Assembly: GCF_000224145.3 (NCBI RefSeq)
Contig: NC_020174.2
Coordinates: 4,345,026-4,409,025, forward strand
Length of the DNA stretch: 64,000 nt
Source of the DNA: Ciona intestinalis
Taxonomy: Eukaryota; Chordata; Ascidiacea; Phlebobranchia; Cionidae
Direction: 5' to 3'
The notes below the pieces were generated by a model. It was not told the DNA's origin. It was given only the letters and a program-made list of their open reading frames with translations, and made no database searches. This document shows, piece by piece, positions 1-14,500 of this stretch (its first letter is position 1; the number at the start of each line of letters is the position of its first letter). Both the position numbers and the translations under genes were made by a program.

Positions 1-960
1 CGGCCAACGCCGTGATCGAAATAATTATACTTCGGTTAGACGGAAGCAATGCAAACTCATATCACGCAATTCCCACCATAGCTGTGCATGAGAAACTCGT
101 GTATCAGATGGAAGTATCTCTAAACAATAGTGAGAAAGCCTTGGGAAATAAACAGAGTGGTCGAAACTATACCAGTATAGCAGGCGCGACGAAATCAAGG
201 CCGGGAGAATGAAACGATATGTATCTGAGCTGTTAAATGAAAGTGTAGAACTTTTGTCGCCAGTTCTATACGATGACCACTGACCAACTGGCCGTTCACG
301 CGTATGATCTGAGGATGCCGGTGGCCTATTGTTCACAAGAAGTCGGGTATTCTTTTTATGTTTGGCGCTTTTGAAAATTGCGACCCTTTTCGGTGATTTC
401 TGGAAAATCGGTAGCAATTTTGCAACGGAAACGCGTTTCGGGACACAGCTGTATTCGCTGTACAATCGGGCACCGCGATGTATCAAATCACCAAGAAAAT
501 GATAGGGGGGAGGTATAGATTGACCAGTCTCTGTTTCAGTTTCGTATTGCTGTAGGTGCGATTGCCGCGAGTGCGGGTTGGTCCGGCGCCGCAATAACAG
601 TGCTCATTTTTACAATAACCGCATTTTACGATGCTGAGCTGGAAAGGGATTTTACAAAATTTGTTTGTGTATAACAAAAACCACCGTTGTTTTGGTCATT
701 ATAAAATGCAACGTTTTGAAATTTGAACAGAGAGGTAATCGTTCGAATTCTTTCCGAAGTCAATGTTGCTCTGTTGACTAATTTCTAGATGCAGCAAGTA
801 TAGGGAATATGTTGACAAACTTGGATAGGGAAACACTGAAAGTAGATCATGGCGAAAAGACAGAAATGAAGCAGGAAATATCAGAGAACGGGAGACGCAT
901 ATATATTTGACGAGTCTGCTTGTTTGCAAAATATGTTCCCTGGTGCTTGTTATGTAATTT
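1..960. other. 5' flank of the collagen gene, no supported gene
   Basis: The region holds only ORFs that overlap on both strands, lack family resemblance and mostly depend on non-ATG starts. It probably contains the promoter and 5' UTR of the collagen gene, whose start codon is at 961. I see no clear TATA box or other element that I would defend. Confidence 0.4.
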
Positions 961-3900
961 ATGATACTTTCAAAGATCGGATTGCCAATGTAAGGGCAAA
1001 GGCTGTACAATCATCAGTTAGGATTAGGTGTTGTCTCGGTTTTCTTGTGGCTACATACGTGCGTTGGTTTAATTTCGGTCAGTGGTATCAACATCAGAAT
1101 AGAAGATGCGGTGAGTGGTTGTGTGTCGAATATAACGGTTTTACACCATGTGTACAGGGATATGAAAAACAAATATTTAATTTTCGAAGTGCTGTAGTAC
1201 ACGAAATCGTTGTTCGGTAATTCGTGACATGGTTATTACACCAACAGAATTGTAACTATGTTGACATCCCACGCGCCCCTACTGTTTTGCTTTTCTCATA
1301 AACCCTATATCAGTTATTAAATGTATCCATACGAAAGAGGTAGATTTTAAGATGACCTTTTAGCGAGTATGTTGTCAGAGAAATAAACAAACCTCGCTAG
1401 TCACAACGTTACTAGCTGCTCGCGAAAACGAAGCTAATAGGGTTCTTCCGATTAAAAGTGCTTGCGGTGAACAAGCGTAGATGAGATTGTGATGGTGTCA
1501 TCTGTTTTAACCATGCTGCTCAACCTGCGGGCGGGCGCCGTGTCGTGTCAGTATGTAGAGGTGTAAACACGAGTAGGAGCTAAAAAGCTGATTATAAGAA
1601 GGTCTCTGATCGTCGCTTCTCGCACCTGAGGTGGCGCTGATTGATCGAATGTCGGACTAAAATAGGAGACAACTTGCGGTAAAGCTAGAAACGCCGTAAG
1701 GCTCTTGCTGATCCGGCGACTCCTATCTTATCCTTTGCATAGGGTATGAAATACAGGTCATACTCTGGGATTATCGCTTGTCAAAGCGAAATGTAATAAG
1801 CGTACCGCAACGATAACTTCGGCTCTTTGCATTTCCGTTATCCACTGGATAACAACGTATTATATATATCACCATAAGTCTGCTTTATTGACGTGTGTAG
1901 AAGGTAACGGGTATTTGGACAATTTATCGACTAGATTTCGCTTGTCAGGCTAAGCATACGTTATGTTTAATTATGATCGGAAGGTTGCTAAACAATACAC
2001 AAAAACGGAGCACCACATTTTTCAGGCTTACGGTGTAATAACAAACAGATACGCGCAATTACTATAATGGTGTTTTTGTGTAATCCACCATGAAACGGCC
2101 GATCAAAATTACACGGACTATATATTACTATTTAACCGTATAGAACATGTAGTCTTGTACCACGTTGAACCTACAACGATAATTCCGAGGGTTCTGCCGA
2201 CCTCTCAATAATATGCTTATGCTGTGTCTCGCTGCGCGCTTGGCTAAATTAAATAAACAGAGTGAGGTGAATAAACAGTGTTTTGTTTGTTTTTTCCAAA
2301 CAGATCTCTCTCCATCTTCGTGATCGTCCTATCGCTGTTTACCGTGGAGGTCGTCGGACAAGATACTACAGGTGACATTGTACTAAACTTAGTATTTAAT
2401 GAACTAAAACGAATTTCTAAAAGTAATGAAATTGGGTAAATAACCCGGCAAAGAAATGCATTTTAGCGACAACAACAACACAGCTGTGGTTTGGAGTTAG
2501 GGTACGAAGATTATGAAACAGCTAGTAAAAATAATCTCGAACTTGCACACGCACCTTTACACATGAATAGCCATTGTGTGCACGGCAGAGCGCAACCCTA
2601 ATCCAATTTAAACTCGCACGTTCGATCTACAAAATAGGATTAAGCCGGGATTTGGAACCAGAAACGATCACAACGATTTTTGACGAATCACATTAGGGAA
2701 TTACGAGTTAGTGATACAGTCCACGTTCGCACACAATACACGCCTAAATGACTAACAAATACACTAACTTGAATAATAATCACACTCCAGTGACAACTGT
2801 GACGATCTAATACCCTGTCGCGAGATGCACCAAATATAGAGAGAAAAAAACTGCTTTAATTCTTTATTAAAAATAACAACCTGTCTCTCTAATCTGTTTC
2901 ACTCTGCTAGAAAAATAGGGAATCGCAGTCTAAACTCGAGTTAGGGTGAGACATTTGTTATGTGGATGCGAGTCTATATCTGTAAACCGAATATATATAC
3001 CTGTACCAACGTTTTCAATTCATTCCGTTTTGGAAGCACAATAGTAGTGTTAAGGGTAGCATAGCTATTACATATAACTATTAATATAATGAAATGTAAC
3101 TTTATTCGTGTATATAGGAGTGAATATATTAGAAAGACTGCAGTTACCAACTCGAACAACGAACCGCAGAGCAGCTTTGCTGGTAAACAGTGAAGTCTTG
3201 TTTCCCAGCAGATTTACCCGCGTTGTAAGGGTAAGTAACGAAACTTTAACTTATTTCGTATTATTCGTAAAATGTATTTAATGACAGTAAAGTGTGCATT
3301 TTATGGATGAATAGAAAACTGCGAGGTGGTAGATTTTCGAAGTCTGTTATAGTGTGATATTGTCTGCTCTGAATTTATTAATAATTACGAATTTCCCAGC
3401 CGATCTGGCAAATTTTCAACCCGAGGAAGTTCCTCCATCCTGAAACAAACCGAGCACATACACAAGAAGGCAGGCCGGAAGAAGCGCTATCTCTTCTTTT
3501 CTCCTTCACCCCTTCACGGAGCAGTTCCTCTTTTCTTGGTGTACGAGACGGTCGAAAACGGATGCGGTTAGCAATAAAGGTTTCAGGAAAAATATTTCTT
3601 TTTTTGTCTAATATATAAACGGGTGGTGTAGGGAAATTATGTAAAGTTTGTAAAGAGTGTCCCAGAGAAAATAATCCTTGGATTTTCGCAACTTTTACTG
3701 TGAGATTAAGCCGTACAGTTTCATTCATTTTTTTCTAGATTTTCCCGCGATTTCTTGAGGTTTCAGTGAAAAAACGGCGACGAAGGTTTGCCCTGGGTGC
3801 TGGTCACCAAAAGGCGTACGTAATCATCTTGATCGTGATACGGAACGGCGCAATTTCCGTTCACAGAAAATGTGGAAGAAAAGTGGCGACAAAGCGGTTT

Positions 3901-5520
3901 CCCATGCTCCGCCTTAGTAACGTAATAGAGCCGCGTAGCGGGATCCTAGTATTGGGGAGGTTAAAACGAGCGCCAACATCCTACAAGGTATATATGTTGT
4001 TAAGAAAAATGTTGGTGTTAGAATGCGAACATAATTGACGCTTATGCTTATCTGTGTACCTAACAGGGAAAAATCTGCCAAGGAAAGGCGTTCGTTGGAG
4101 ATGTATCGACGCTTGGTTATTGTCAGTTTGTAGAACAACGATGTCGGGGTGATTCGTTCCTTGTGGGATACGCGGTAGGTTTTACATAAACAAATCGATA
4201 ACTGCGCAACTGTACTTAAGTATTCTATGTTAAAACATATAGTAAAAACATAAAACAAGGGTTTATTAAAACACTTCTATTTACAGCGACGGAGAAACCG
4301 AGTACAAGATATAACCACCGCTTCAAGCATTCAAGACACAGCTGAATCAACGGAAGCGACACCTGTTATTCACGACATTACAGTGCCAAGCAGGCCAAAA
4401 AGAAAGCAGGAAGAACTGGTAAAACCTGTAACAGCTGAGAAGCGCGCGCGTTATGAACCAGACAATGCGTTGCAAGGTGTAGGAACTATCAAGGATAATG
4501 AAAACAACAGTGAAGCAGCATACAACTTCTATTCAGCATATAAAAATCACCGTTCACATAGACAACCCTACGCCTCAAATGTAACGCAACAAAACGCATC
4601 TTCGCAAAATACCTCTTCTTCATTACCTAAACCCCTCGACAGTGGTTCGGAAGCAAAAGATTGGCGAACAGCACGTCAATATGAATGGACCGCTGCGGTT
4701 ATGACGTCAGCGCTAGAGGTCCATGCACCCAGAACTCTTTCGTCTACCTACGTTGCTGTCAAAGCAAACAAAACAGATACATCAGAGCATAACCTCCCAG
4801 TGATAGGCAATGCGAGTCTGGCTGCGGTCAGATTAGAGGGGTCAGGAATGGAAACCAAAAGCACGTTACAAAATCTTAGTCAATTACCGATTAACGCCTC
4901 GGCGGCGAACTGGACCGATACCTATTTATTTAAACTTTACGCGACAATTTCGCCGATGACGTCACCGTTTGTTTCATCGTCATTTGTGACGTCACCAGAT
5001 GACGTCATCAGGTGGAGCGAAAGTGACACCACTAGTCCCACTGTACACATTGGACAAACTCCAACTACTTTTTATACGAACACTTTTCCGGAGCACGATG
5101 CAAAAAGAACTACTCGCTCAGTTGAAGCGTACGAAACAAGCGTTTACCCCATTGCCGATGTTACTCCCACATCCACATTTACTGAAGCTACAGACCACAC
5201 GACCAGCGTTACTATACCACCACTGCATTATAATAATGATCTAAACGTAGCCCCGACGTATCAGACCGTGACACTAACAACAACACCATATACTGCTAAA
5301 GGGTACGATTCTATAGGCCTAATATTAACGTTGTTTACAACGAGTATGTATGCTTTCCAGGTCAAAACAACAGACTGCACCAGAATCTGTGTACATTACC
5401 ATGGATCAAATGCAGCATGTACTACCAGGTGCAGTAATGGGCATAAAAGTTTGCGTGGAATTACACGGCGAAGTGCTGGCTTGTGCTACAATGGGCGAAA
5501 AGGGAGATAGAGGACCGAAG
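961..5520 (+). other. Collagen signal peptide and N-propeptide exons
   Basis: Exons 961-989, 2304-2371, 3133-3230, 4287-5302 and 5361-5520 encode about 448 residues before the first Gly-X-Y triplet. After the signal peptide comes a basic stretch RVVRRRRNR (about residues 61-69, furin-like), then more than 300 residues rich in Thr, Ser, Asn and Pro with several N-X-S/T sites, probably disordered and heavily O-glycosylated. Only a few cysteines appear, near the end (VCVELHGEVLACA). The 58-bp intron 5303-5360 has a good branch site and polypyrimidine tract and is needed to shift from the Thr-rich frame into the frame reading GEKGDRGPK. The acceptor before 3133 is pyrimidine-poor and was chosen because it keeps phase. 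Confidence 0.7.
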
Positions 5521-8500
5521 GTATTTCGCTGCAATAAATTAATATGAAACTACAACTTACTTTGAATTGAACCAGTCAGCACAACTGTGGATCGGTCTGG
5601 TTTCAGCAGCTCATCTTTGTTCTTTTATCAAGATAGTTATTCGAAAACTAATCCATCAGTATGCTGCATGGATAAAGATACTGATATATTCGTACATGAT
5701 TAATTATAAACGTAGTTAAAGTTAAAATTATATATCTAATAACAGTAACGGTTTATTTAAGCTACACACAGCCTTGATGACCTAAACTATCCAAGTATAA
5801 ACGCAACTAAACTACAGCACTACCTAATGATTGGTAGCGCTAATTACCGAGGCGCGACGCACGTTTTGCTTTGCACGAAAAATGTTTTATTACGTCATAA
5901 TTAGAACATTTCCAGCCGTTTAAGCCGTAATTTATTTATTGATTAAAGGGTAAACGGGGTCTAATTGGACGAGTGGGTCGACATGGAAGGCAAGGCCCTC
6001 GGGTATGTTCAAATTAGTTACAAAAAAAAACACTGTTATTACAATACGTGTATACATTGCAGGGACACAAAGGCCCTTATGGTAAACCTGGCTTGCCAGG
6101 ACCTCCTGGACTAAAGGTATGACACTTCTGCAATACTTTTTTAGTTGCAACTGCTTCTCCATTTCATTTAAATACACAAGTGCATATTATTCTGTTACTG
6201 TTACTTAATATAACAAAGTAAAAATTGAAACAGGTGGTCAGCCTATAAAACATTCATTCATTTAATTTTATAAATGATTTCAAACTATTCTCTCTCCACA
6301 AAAAAATTAGCTCACATTTTGTTTATTTTTGAAACACAAAATCATGTGTACAATTATAACAGCAAATATATTTCTTCAACTGGACTATGTTTTTATTACC
6401 TAATTCAATATTTAGGGTCCAGTTGGCCATCCAGGAAAGCCAGGATTTTATGGGCCGAAAGGAATTAAGGTATTAGTTTATTGCCCCTGTGATCTAACTT
6501 TCATATTAATAACAAAAATAATTTGTAGGGTCATGAAGGAAAACTAGGAATGATGGGGCCTCCTGGTATTAATGGAATCAAGGTAACCTTTGTTTTACAT
6601 ATAATTTTTTGTACTTACTACTTATGCTTCCTGGAACCAATCTTTGTATTTGCATATCTAAATATATTCCTACATGTTTGCATATTCATTTTAATATTGA
6701 GTAATTTTGTGACTACAGGGTGAAAAGGGAGTGGTTGGATTATTTGGACCACCGGGACTGCAGGTAATTGCATTGCAAATAATATCTGCATTGTTCACAC
6801 AAGAGGCATTGGTAAACAAAGTGTGTTTGACTGACATGTGTTAATTGTTTAGGGCACAAAGGGACGAAGAGGACGGAAAGGTGTCCAAGGCATTCCCGGC
6901 AGGCAGGTGCAGTAATTAACTTGGGGAACGATAAAAATGCTGCTTGGATTAATTGCAATTTATGCTGTTGTTTTTTTAGTATTAATTGCCTAAAATTCCA
7001 TTTTAATATTCATATTTAAATACAGGGACCTCCTGGAAAGCCTGGCTTGGTTGGTAGCAAAGGTGATGATGTAAGTCATATTTACTTCATTTAAACAAAA
7101 CTGTTGGACAGTTTGTTAATATATTTATTTTAATAGGGTGATCTTGGATTGCCCGGAGAACCTGGTGTACCTGGACATCCAGGCAATGCGGTAAGAAAGC
7201 TTAGTATGATTATTTTACTGCGATAACCTTTAGACCTACCATAAAAACCTAAAAAAAATTCTTTATTTATCTAGGGAGAGATGGGGCCACAAGGTCTAGT
7301 TGGCAAGATGGGACGTGCAGTAAGTTGGAGACATGGTTGCACATGATAGGTTATGTCATGAATACACCTTAATATTCCTGCAGGGTCGTATTGGAAACTA
7401 TGGTCCAAGAGGAGCACCTGGTCTGGATCGACAGCCTGTAAGTATTTTTTACTTTGATAAAGCTGTAGTTTTTTTTAGGAAATGAGTTCTAACCTAACTT
7501 TTTTTCTCAGGGAGCACAAGGAGTGCCTGGACCACCTGGATTGCCAGGGTCAACAGTAAGTTTCTGTAAGATATTTAAAGGATTCGGGTCTCAGAATAAT
7601 ATGTTTCATTTTCTGCATGTTTCAGGGAAGCCCGGGTGGTATTGGGCCGCGGGGGCTAATGGGTGCAGCTGGAGAGCAAGTAAGTTTGGTTGTTGGATGT
7701 GCTGCTGTTAATATTATGTGATGTGTGTTGTTTGAATTTGTATTGTCAATTCTTTGTAAAACTAAATCAATTTTCACACAGGGTTACCAGGGAGAGAGAG
7801 GGATTCCTGGAGTCAAAGGTGATAAGGTGACATTTTACCAACCTCTTTTTCTCAAAGTTTTGGATGCAGTATTGGGATCAAGACTTGATAATGTTGCTTT
7901 CTTTTTAGGGTGGTATTGGTGCGGTCGGCATAAAAGGTGAAGGTGGTTCAAGGGGACTTAAGGTACAAGTTTTTTATAAATGATATAATAGTTGATATTT
8001 TCAAATAATTTGATCTGTTTTAGGGATCTGCAGGCCCACCAGGTGCATCTGGAGAACCAGGAAGATTAGGCAGACTGGTAAGCTTGTTGCTTCATTATAT
8101 AGCCACTGCTCAGAAACATGATTCGATATATTTTAACAGGGTTCAATTGGCGAAAAAGGGGCACTCGGTGAACGAGGAGAACCTGGCCTCACAGTGAGTA
8201 CGTCCGAGCTTCTGTGTTTGCGAAAATATTACAAGGGCGAAATCCAGACTTAATCTCATATGTACTTTCTTAATGTAACGTTGTTTTTGCATTCAGGGGT
8301 ATGAGGGGCATCGTGGACCACCTGGATTGCCAGGCACTCCTGGGCAAAAAGTAAGACTAATATACTGACAACTTTTCCTGGTAATGACAACTGTGTATTG
8401 CTTTTAGGGTGAGACTGGTGAGAAGGGCATGGCAGGATCACCAGGTTCGAAAGGTGAGATGGTAAGTCATATTTATTTAAGTGCCAGAACAAAATTGTGA

Positions 8501-11500
8501 CCTCTATCTAAACTTTTATTTTTCTAGGGCAATGAAGGTTTGCTTGGACCCAAAGGAAAAGAGGGGCAACAGGTATGATAATATTCAAGATGAATTTTAA
8601 AACTTTTTCTTTGCTCTTCATATATGATTCTGTTACTAGGGAAAAATTGGAAAAGATGGACCGTATGGTAAACAGGGACCACCTGGCAGAAAAGTAACTA
8701 TAACTGCTCATTTAAAGTTTGTTGTATTGCTTTTCTCATGCTTTTTCTTACAGGGACATAAAGGTATTCAGGGATTAGGTGGAATAGAGGGTCCAAAGGT
8801 ATGTGCCAATATTGTGAGATAACACTTCCTACATTTCTTACTAAATTGCTTTGATTTCAGGGCTTAGTTGGAGCACCTGGAGAAAGAGGTTTGCCAGGAC
8901 TTGAGGGTGAAAAGGTAGGTAGTTGCTTCTAAAATGCATGTGATTTGTCTAACCCAAGTTTGCAGGGTGACAGAGGGATGCAGCCAAAACCTGGTCCACC
9001 AGGAGTTTCAGGTTCAAAGGTAGGTTATCTACTACCACACGCCAAATGTGCTTATGTAATCAATCTTTTGCTAATTAGGGCCATACAGGATTGACTGGGG
9101 CTGTTGGATCACCGGGAAGGCCTGGATTGCCAGTTAGTGGTTGTAATATGTGAATTGTGTTGATTTTCCTAACATTCTGAAAACATTTTAATAGGGTCCT
9201 CCCGGGTTACTAGGACAGAGAGGGCAACAGGGTGGAATTGGATTACCGGTATGTAGTTACAACCGTCCTTTTCATATTAGTGATGATTTTTTTATTCAAA
9301 ACCGTATTTTCAGGGTCAAAAAGGCAGTGATGGGCCAGTTGGCTTGGAAGGACCACAGGGAAAAAAGGTTCGTTTCATTTATTCATTCTTGATTTACTTT
9401 GAAACATGTGTTACTGGTGTGTTATATAGGGGAAAATCGGAGACCAAGGTTTCATGGGTGAAGACGGACCTCTTGGACCTAAAGGTGAACGTGCCCCAGA
9501 AGGATTGCCTGGTCTTCAAGTAAGTAATTTAATAATTTAGTCTTGCAACTGGTGTTTAAGTAAGTTCTTCTATGCAGGGTATCAGAGGTCCTGAGGGTGC
9601 AGAAGGTGAAAAGGGTCTTGCTGGTTATCCAGTAAGTACACCAGTGTTGTAGTAAGGTCACATGAAACTGTTAATAATTGTGTATTACAGGGTGAACCAG
9701 GTGCTCCTGGGCTTGAAGGAAACCCAGGTCCACTCGGTCAAATGGTAAGTGCTATCTTCCAATTCATAGCGATTTACAGTCGATTGTGCTTGGAAATAAG
9801 AAATGTTTAATAAAAAAGTTTTATAATTTTATCAGGGACCTTATGGACCGCATGGTTTGCCCGGAGAACCAGGTGAAACTGGAAAGAGGGTAGGAGGAGT
9901 TTTTCAATATTTTTTTCCTAATTTATGCTAATTTATTTCGATAAAAATTTGCAGGGCAAACGTGGACCAATGGGGCCAGAGGGTACAGAAGGCAGAGAGG
10001 GCATTCCAGGTCCTGTTGGCCCTACTGGCGATGATGGGAAATCTGGTTTGGATGGGGTGAAAGGAGAACCGGGTGAAGTTGGAGTTAAAGGGGAGAAAGG
10101 AAGCAAAGGAGATGATGTAAGTTTTGTAGTTTGTGTTGGGGCCACGAAAATATATAACATGTTTTTTTGTTGTAGGGAGGTCCAGGGTTACAAGGAGCAG
10201 TTGGTTTGCAAGGTTTACAAGGAATTGGGGTGGGTGTTTTAATTTCTGCTAGTTTGCTGTTTACTATATATTTAAATTTTTGCTTGGACAGGGGACTCCA
10301 GGAAAAATTGGTGTACATGGCTTGAAAGGAATTCCCGGGAAAAAAGTAAGTGTGGTAATGGCATTTTATCTAGATTTCTATAATCTTTCTCTGATCAGGG
10401 TGACGTAGGAGCACAAGGACATGTGGGCCTTCCTGGATCCAAAGGTAAAAGAGGTGCTAGGGGTCAAAGTGGAATCAAAGGAAAACGTGGAGAACGTGGA
10501 AATGAGGTAAGTAACCACACATGCTTGGTGTATATGGTGCATTTAATTTGCTATTAAATCAGGGTTTTCCTGGTGAGCCTGGACCCCCTGGATTGCTTGG
10601 ACCCAAAGGTTACATTGTAAGTAGGCTTGTTCAGAGTAAAAAAACAGATTTCAGTATTTCTACTTTACAGGGGCTTCCAGGTCTTATTGGTGCACAAGGA
10701 GAAAAGGGAATACCTGGTATTAAGGTAAGCATCTGGAATATGTTTAGGTTGACGTTTTCTTAACATTGCTGATCTTCAGGGAATTTCTGGTGAGGATGGA
10801 AGAAGAGGGGAGCAAGGAGTTAGAGGCCTCACTGTAAGTCGGTGTTTGTGTGTTAAAATTTTGGTTGTATAGGGGGCTCTGTAGCTTTTGGTTTCATGAA
10901 GCAGAAGTTCCTTTACTATACAGTATCAAACTTGTAAAACAATTATGGCTGTCATAAAAAAACATAAGAATATATACTAACCCTTTGTCATACAGGGCAA
11001 ACCTGGTAAAAGAGGAGAGACTGGTAAACCTGGCCAAGTTGGACGACATGTAAGAGTTGTTTTGAGTTGAGAATGAATTATAGAGTGTAAAACGAAGCGA
11101 GTGATTTTGTTTATTTGATAAACAAGTGTATGACGTCATATCAGCATGCTATTGCTTGAGGTATCCAGATAAAGAGATTTGTCGATGTTGCAACCCATAT
11201 ACTTGCCAAGGAATGACAAGCTTATTATCTGTTTAGTTTTCAAAGTTAATATTCATATATAAAAAAGTCATTTTTTAACAGGGAAAGCCAGGATTAAAGG
11301 GTCCAAAAGGAAATCCTGGAAGCGCCGGTTATCCTGTGAGTATGTTCTAAGTTTTTGTGTCTATTACTTGTACACCATGCGAGACATTTCTGTGATGCTG
11401 TGATTTTCATTATACAAAAACAGACCTATTTTTCTTTTTTAAATTAAAAAACAACAACCTGCAAATAAGAATTATTCAGTTGTACCATTAAGTTTTGTTA

Positions 11501-14500
11501 TTGAAGTAATATATAATTTGTATATTAACCATCTCAGGGCCACTTTGGAGATCGAGGACATCCTGGTACAAGAGGTGCAGCAGGGGAACAGGTAAGTGTT
11601 TCTGATATTACCAGTGATTAGCCACAAATAAAAGTTATATTTTTAAACTCTAAATTTTATACGCAGGGTTTAACTGGGAATCAAGGGCCTCATGGCAAAC
11701 CTGGTAGACAAGGACCACCAGTAAGTTACTTTTTACAAAATGTTTTTAAATTTTAAGGCCGTTATAATATTTTTTTTCATGCAGGGCAAAACTGGAGTAA
11801 AAGGTTTACATGGTGAACCAGGACCACGTGGAACAATTGTAAGTAGTTGTAGTGCTTATGAATTAATATTTCGTAGTATATACACCAGTTCTATGCTTGT
11901 AACATGTGACCATATCGACATGAACCACGCTAAGCATTTTCAAATTGATTTGAGAATTACATCACTAGCCAGTGGAACACTATACTTGTTAAATTTGTTG
12001 AATGACCCAAGATATTTAAACTTATGATGACAGGGACCTGCTGGACCAGATGGTGTAAGGGGCAGAGATGGTGCTCCAGGCTTAAGGGTAAGGGATAGTA
12101 GTAATCATATATAATTAGCAGAGGAAACTTTGATATTTCTGCAACAGGGAGAACCTGGTGAGCATGGAACCTTTGGTCTACCTGGTCCACGGGGCCCTAT
12201 GGGTTACGCCGGGCTACCAGGGAATCCAGGGGACAGAGGAGCTACAGGAGAAGCGGTAAGTAGATAAGATTGGCCTAAATTGCAGGTCCCATGGTGTGCC
12301 ATTCTGTAAGACCTTACCCATATAGAATAAAAAAAGTGGATAAGATTTTACTTACTTTTTATTACTTAAACAGGGTCCAGATGGTATTCCTGGATCAACT
12401 GGTGCTGATGGGAAGATAGGACCCAAAGGATATACAGGTCTCCGTGGTTATAATGGTGAACCTGGGGAAAAAGGGAAAACCGTGAGTGAAATTGTGATTT
12501 ATATTTTACATGCTGAACAAGAATGATTTTATTATAGGGTGAGAAAGGACGCACAGGCCCAATGGGAATTGCTGGACTTCCTGGATCCTATGTAAGTTCT
12601 GTGTAGATTTTATGCATTTCAGGTTACAAATTTTAACAGAAGAATTACATGCAGTATTTTGATATGCACGAATACTAACATTGCATTATTTATGTATACT
12701 TTAGGGTCGTAAAGGAGATCCTGGACAGAGAGGACCTTCAGGCCCGGTAGGAATTCATGGAAAAGATGTAAGTGACTTTCTTAAGCTTCCATCCAGACTT
12801 TGTATTACCACAGTATAAAAATACATAAAGTTATTATAGAGATAGTGGTTCTTGCTCTTACTGTGACATCCCTTGCCAAGGGATATCCAGACAGGGCAAA
12901 AACTGCTCTGCTCTTTTTTCATCTGAAGCTTATATGATATTAAACTGTTACTTCAAAAACAAAACACAACTTGTCATTACTGGTAACTTGAAATTCTATT
13001 CTTGTTAGGGACCACGTGGTATCCAGGGTCCTATGGGCTTAAAAGGAAAGAATGGAGTAATTGGTCCTGCTGGATATAGGGTAAGATTCCTGTTTGTTAA
13101 GCTAAACTGTGTATTCACCTAGATTATAATTTTCTAGGGAGTAGAAGGAGACATGGGATACAAAGGAATCAGGGTAAGTGGTTTGTATCTTTCTATTTTA
13201 AATCATCCCATTGCTGTGACAAACTGGTTAGTGCTGGTATTACCATTGTAAGCATGTGTGTCATTGGCCTAGACATTAGTCATTTTTCCAAAATATTGGT
13301 CATAAATTTGGTGTCAAAATTGTCAGCAAAAAAACAGTACCCACAATGTCACACATGCGGTAAGTCAGCATAATGTGTAAGAAACAAATCAGCCTGCCAC
13401 TTGAAGACAACTAACATTGATTTATCCAACCAGAATACTTATACCGACTTCTATGTTTTACAGGGCAATCATGGACGTCCCGGACCACCTGGACCACCGG
13501 TAAACCAAATATAACTAATAAAAAAGTTATTTCAATTTCTTAACAAATTCTTCAATCAGGGCCCTGCAGTTGATCTCGCTACAATGCAACGTGTTATTGC
13601 TGCCACGACTGTTGTACAATCCGTATCACGTGTTGAACCGATGACATCCAACGCCCCATTGAATGATGAAGCATCACTGGTCACCATAGAATCCAGACTT
13701 CCAATGGAAGGACCTGTATTTAACACGGACGAGGTATTTACTTCTATGTATTGCTTGCGGTATAATATAAAACCTAACAATTTACCCCATATGTAAAAGA
13801 ATGAATGTAATGTATGTAACACTAGGGGTATCTGGTGCCCTTACCCCTTCTTTTGAAACAGGGCCAAGGATACATATGCTTTTACCCTTGATGTAGTTGT
13901 TCATACAAGCAAACAAAGCCAAAGTTCATCATGTTAATTATTGAGGACCCCTATGTTTGACAACCATGGGTGTAACTGCATTTGTAAAATGTCATCCAAA
14001 ATTGTGTTGTATGACGCACTTATGTAAAAAAATCCTTTTTTATCGCCTTTGGTATTTGAACATTCTTACTGTTTTGGTATAATAATTTTTTTTTTATTCT
14101 AGTCAATTTTAAGCGAAATGATGCATGACATTCATGCGCAAGCTGCAAAAGTGGCGACGGGTGATGGAACACGTGAAAATCCAGCTCGCACATGTCGCGA
14201 TTTAATGATGGCAAATAAATTGAAAGGGATTGAATCAAGAGATGGTAAGATGTTTCTTGTGCATGCACTTGAGTTAGTGTTGTGCCTGTGGTTTTACTTT
14301 AAAATTTTAAATTAAGACAGAGATATGAGATTTTTTCTTCACTATTACCCAATAGTTTTACATGCAAACATTGTAGGTTCCTACTGGGTGGATCCGAACG
14401 AAGGATCAATATTTGATGCTTTAAAAGTAAGATGCAACTTCAGGAGGCTTGGATATACCTGCATACCTGTAGCCGTGCTACTTGAGCAATCTCGGAACAA

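Noticed and set aside
25..594. 189-codon open frame on the minus strand at the window start
   Set aside because: No family resemblance, no splice or start context, and composition like the surrounding non-coding DNA.
9933..10318. Antisense frames rich in Pro and Ser across a collagen helix exon
   Set aside because: They mirror the Gly-X-Y repeat on the opposite strand and have no coding signal of their own.
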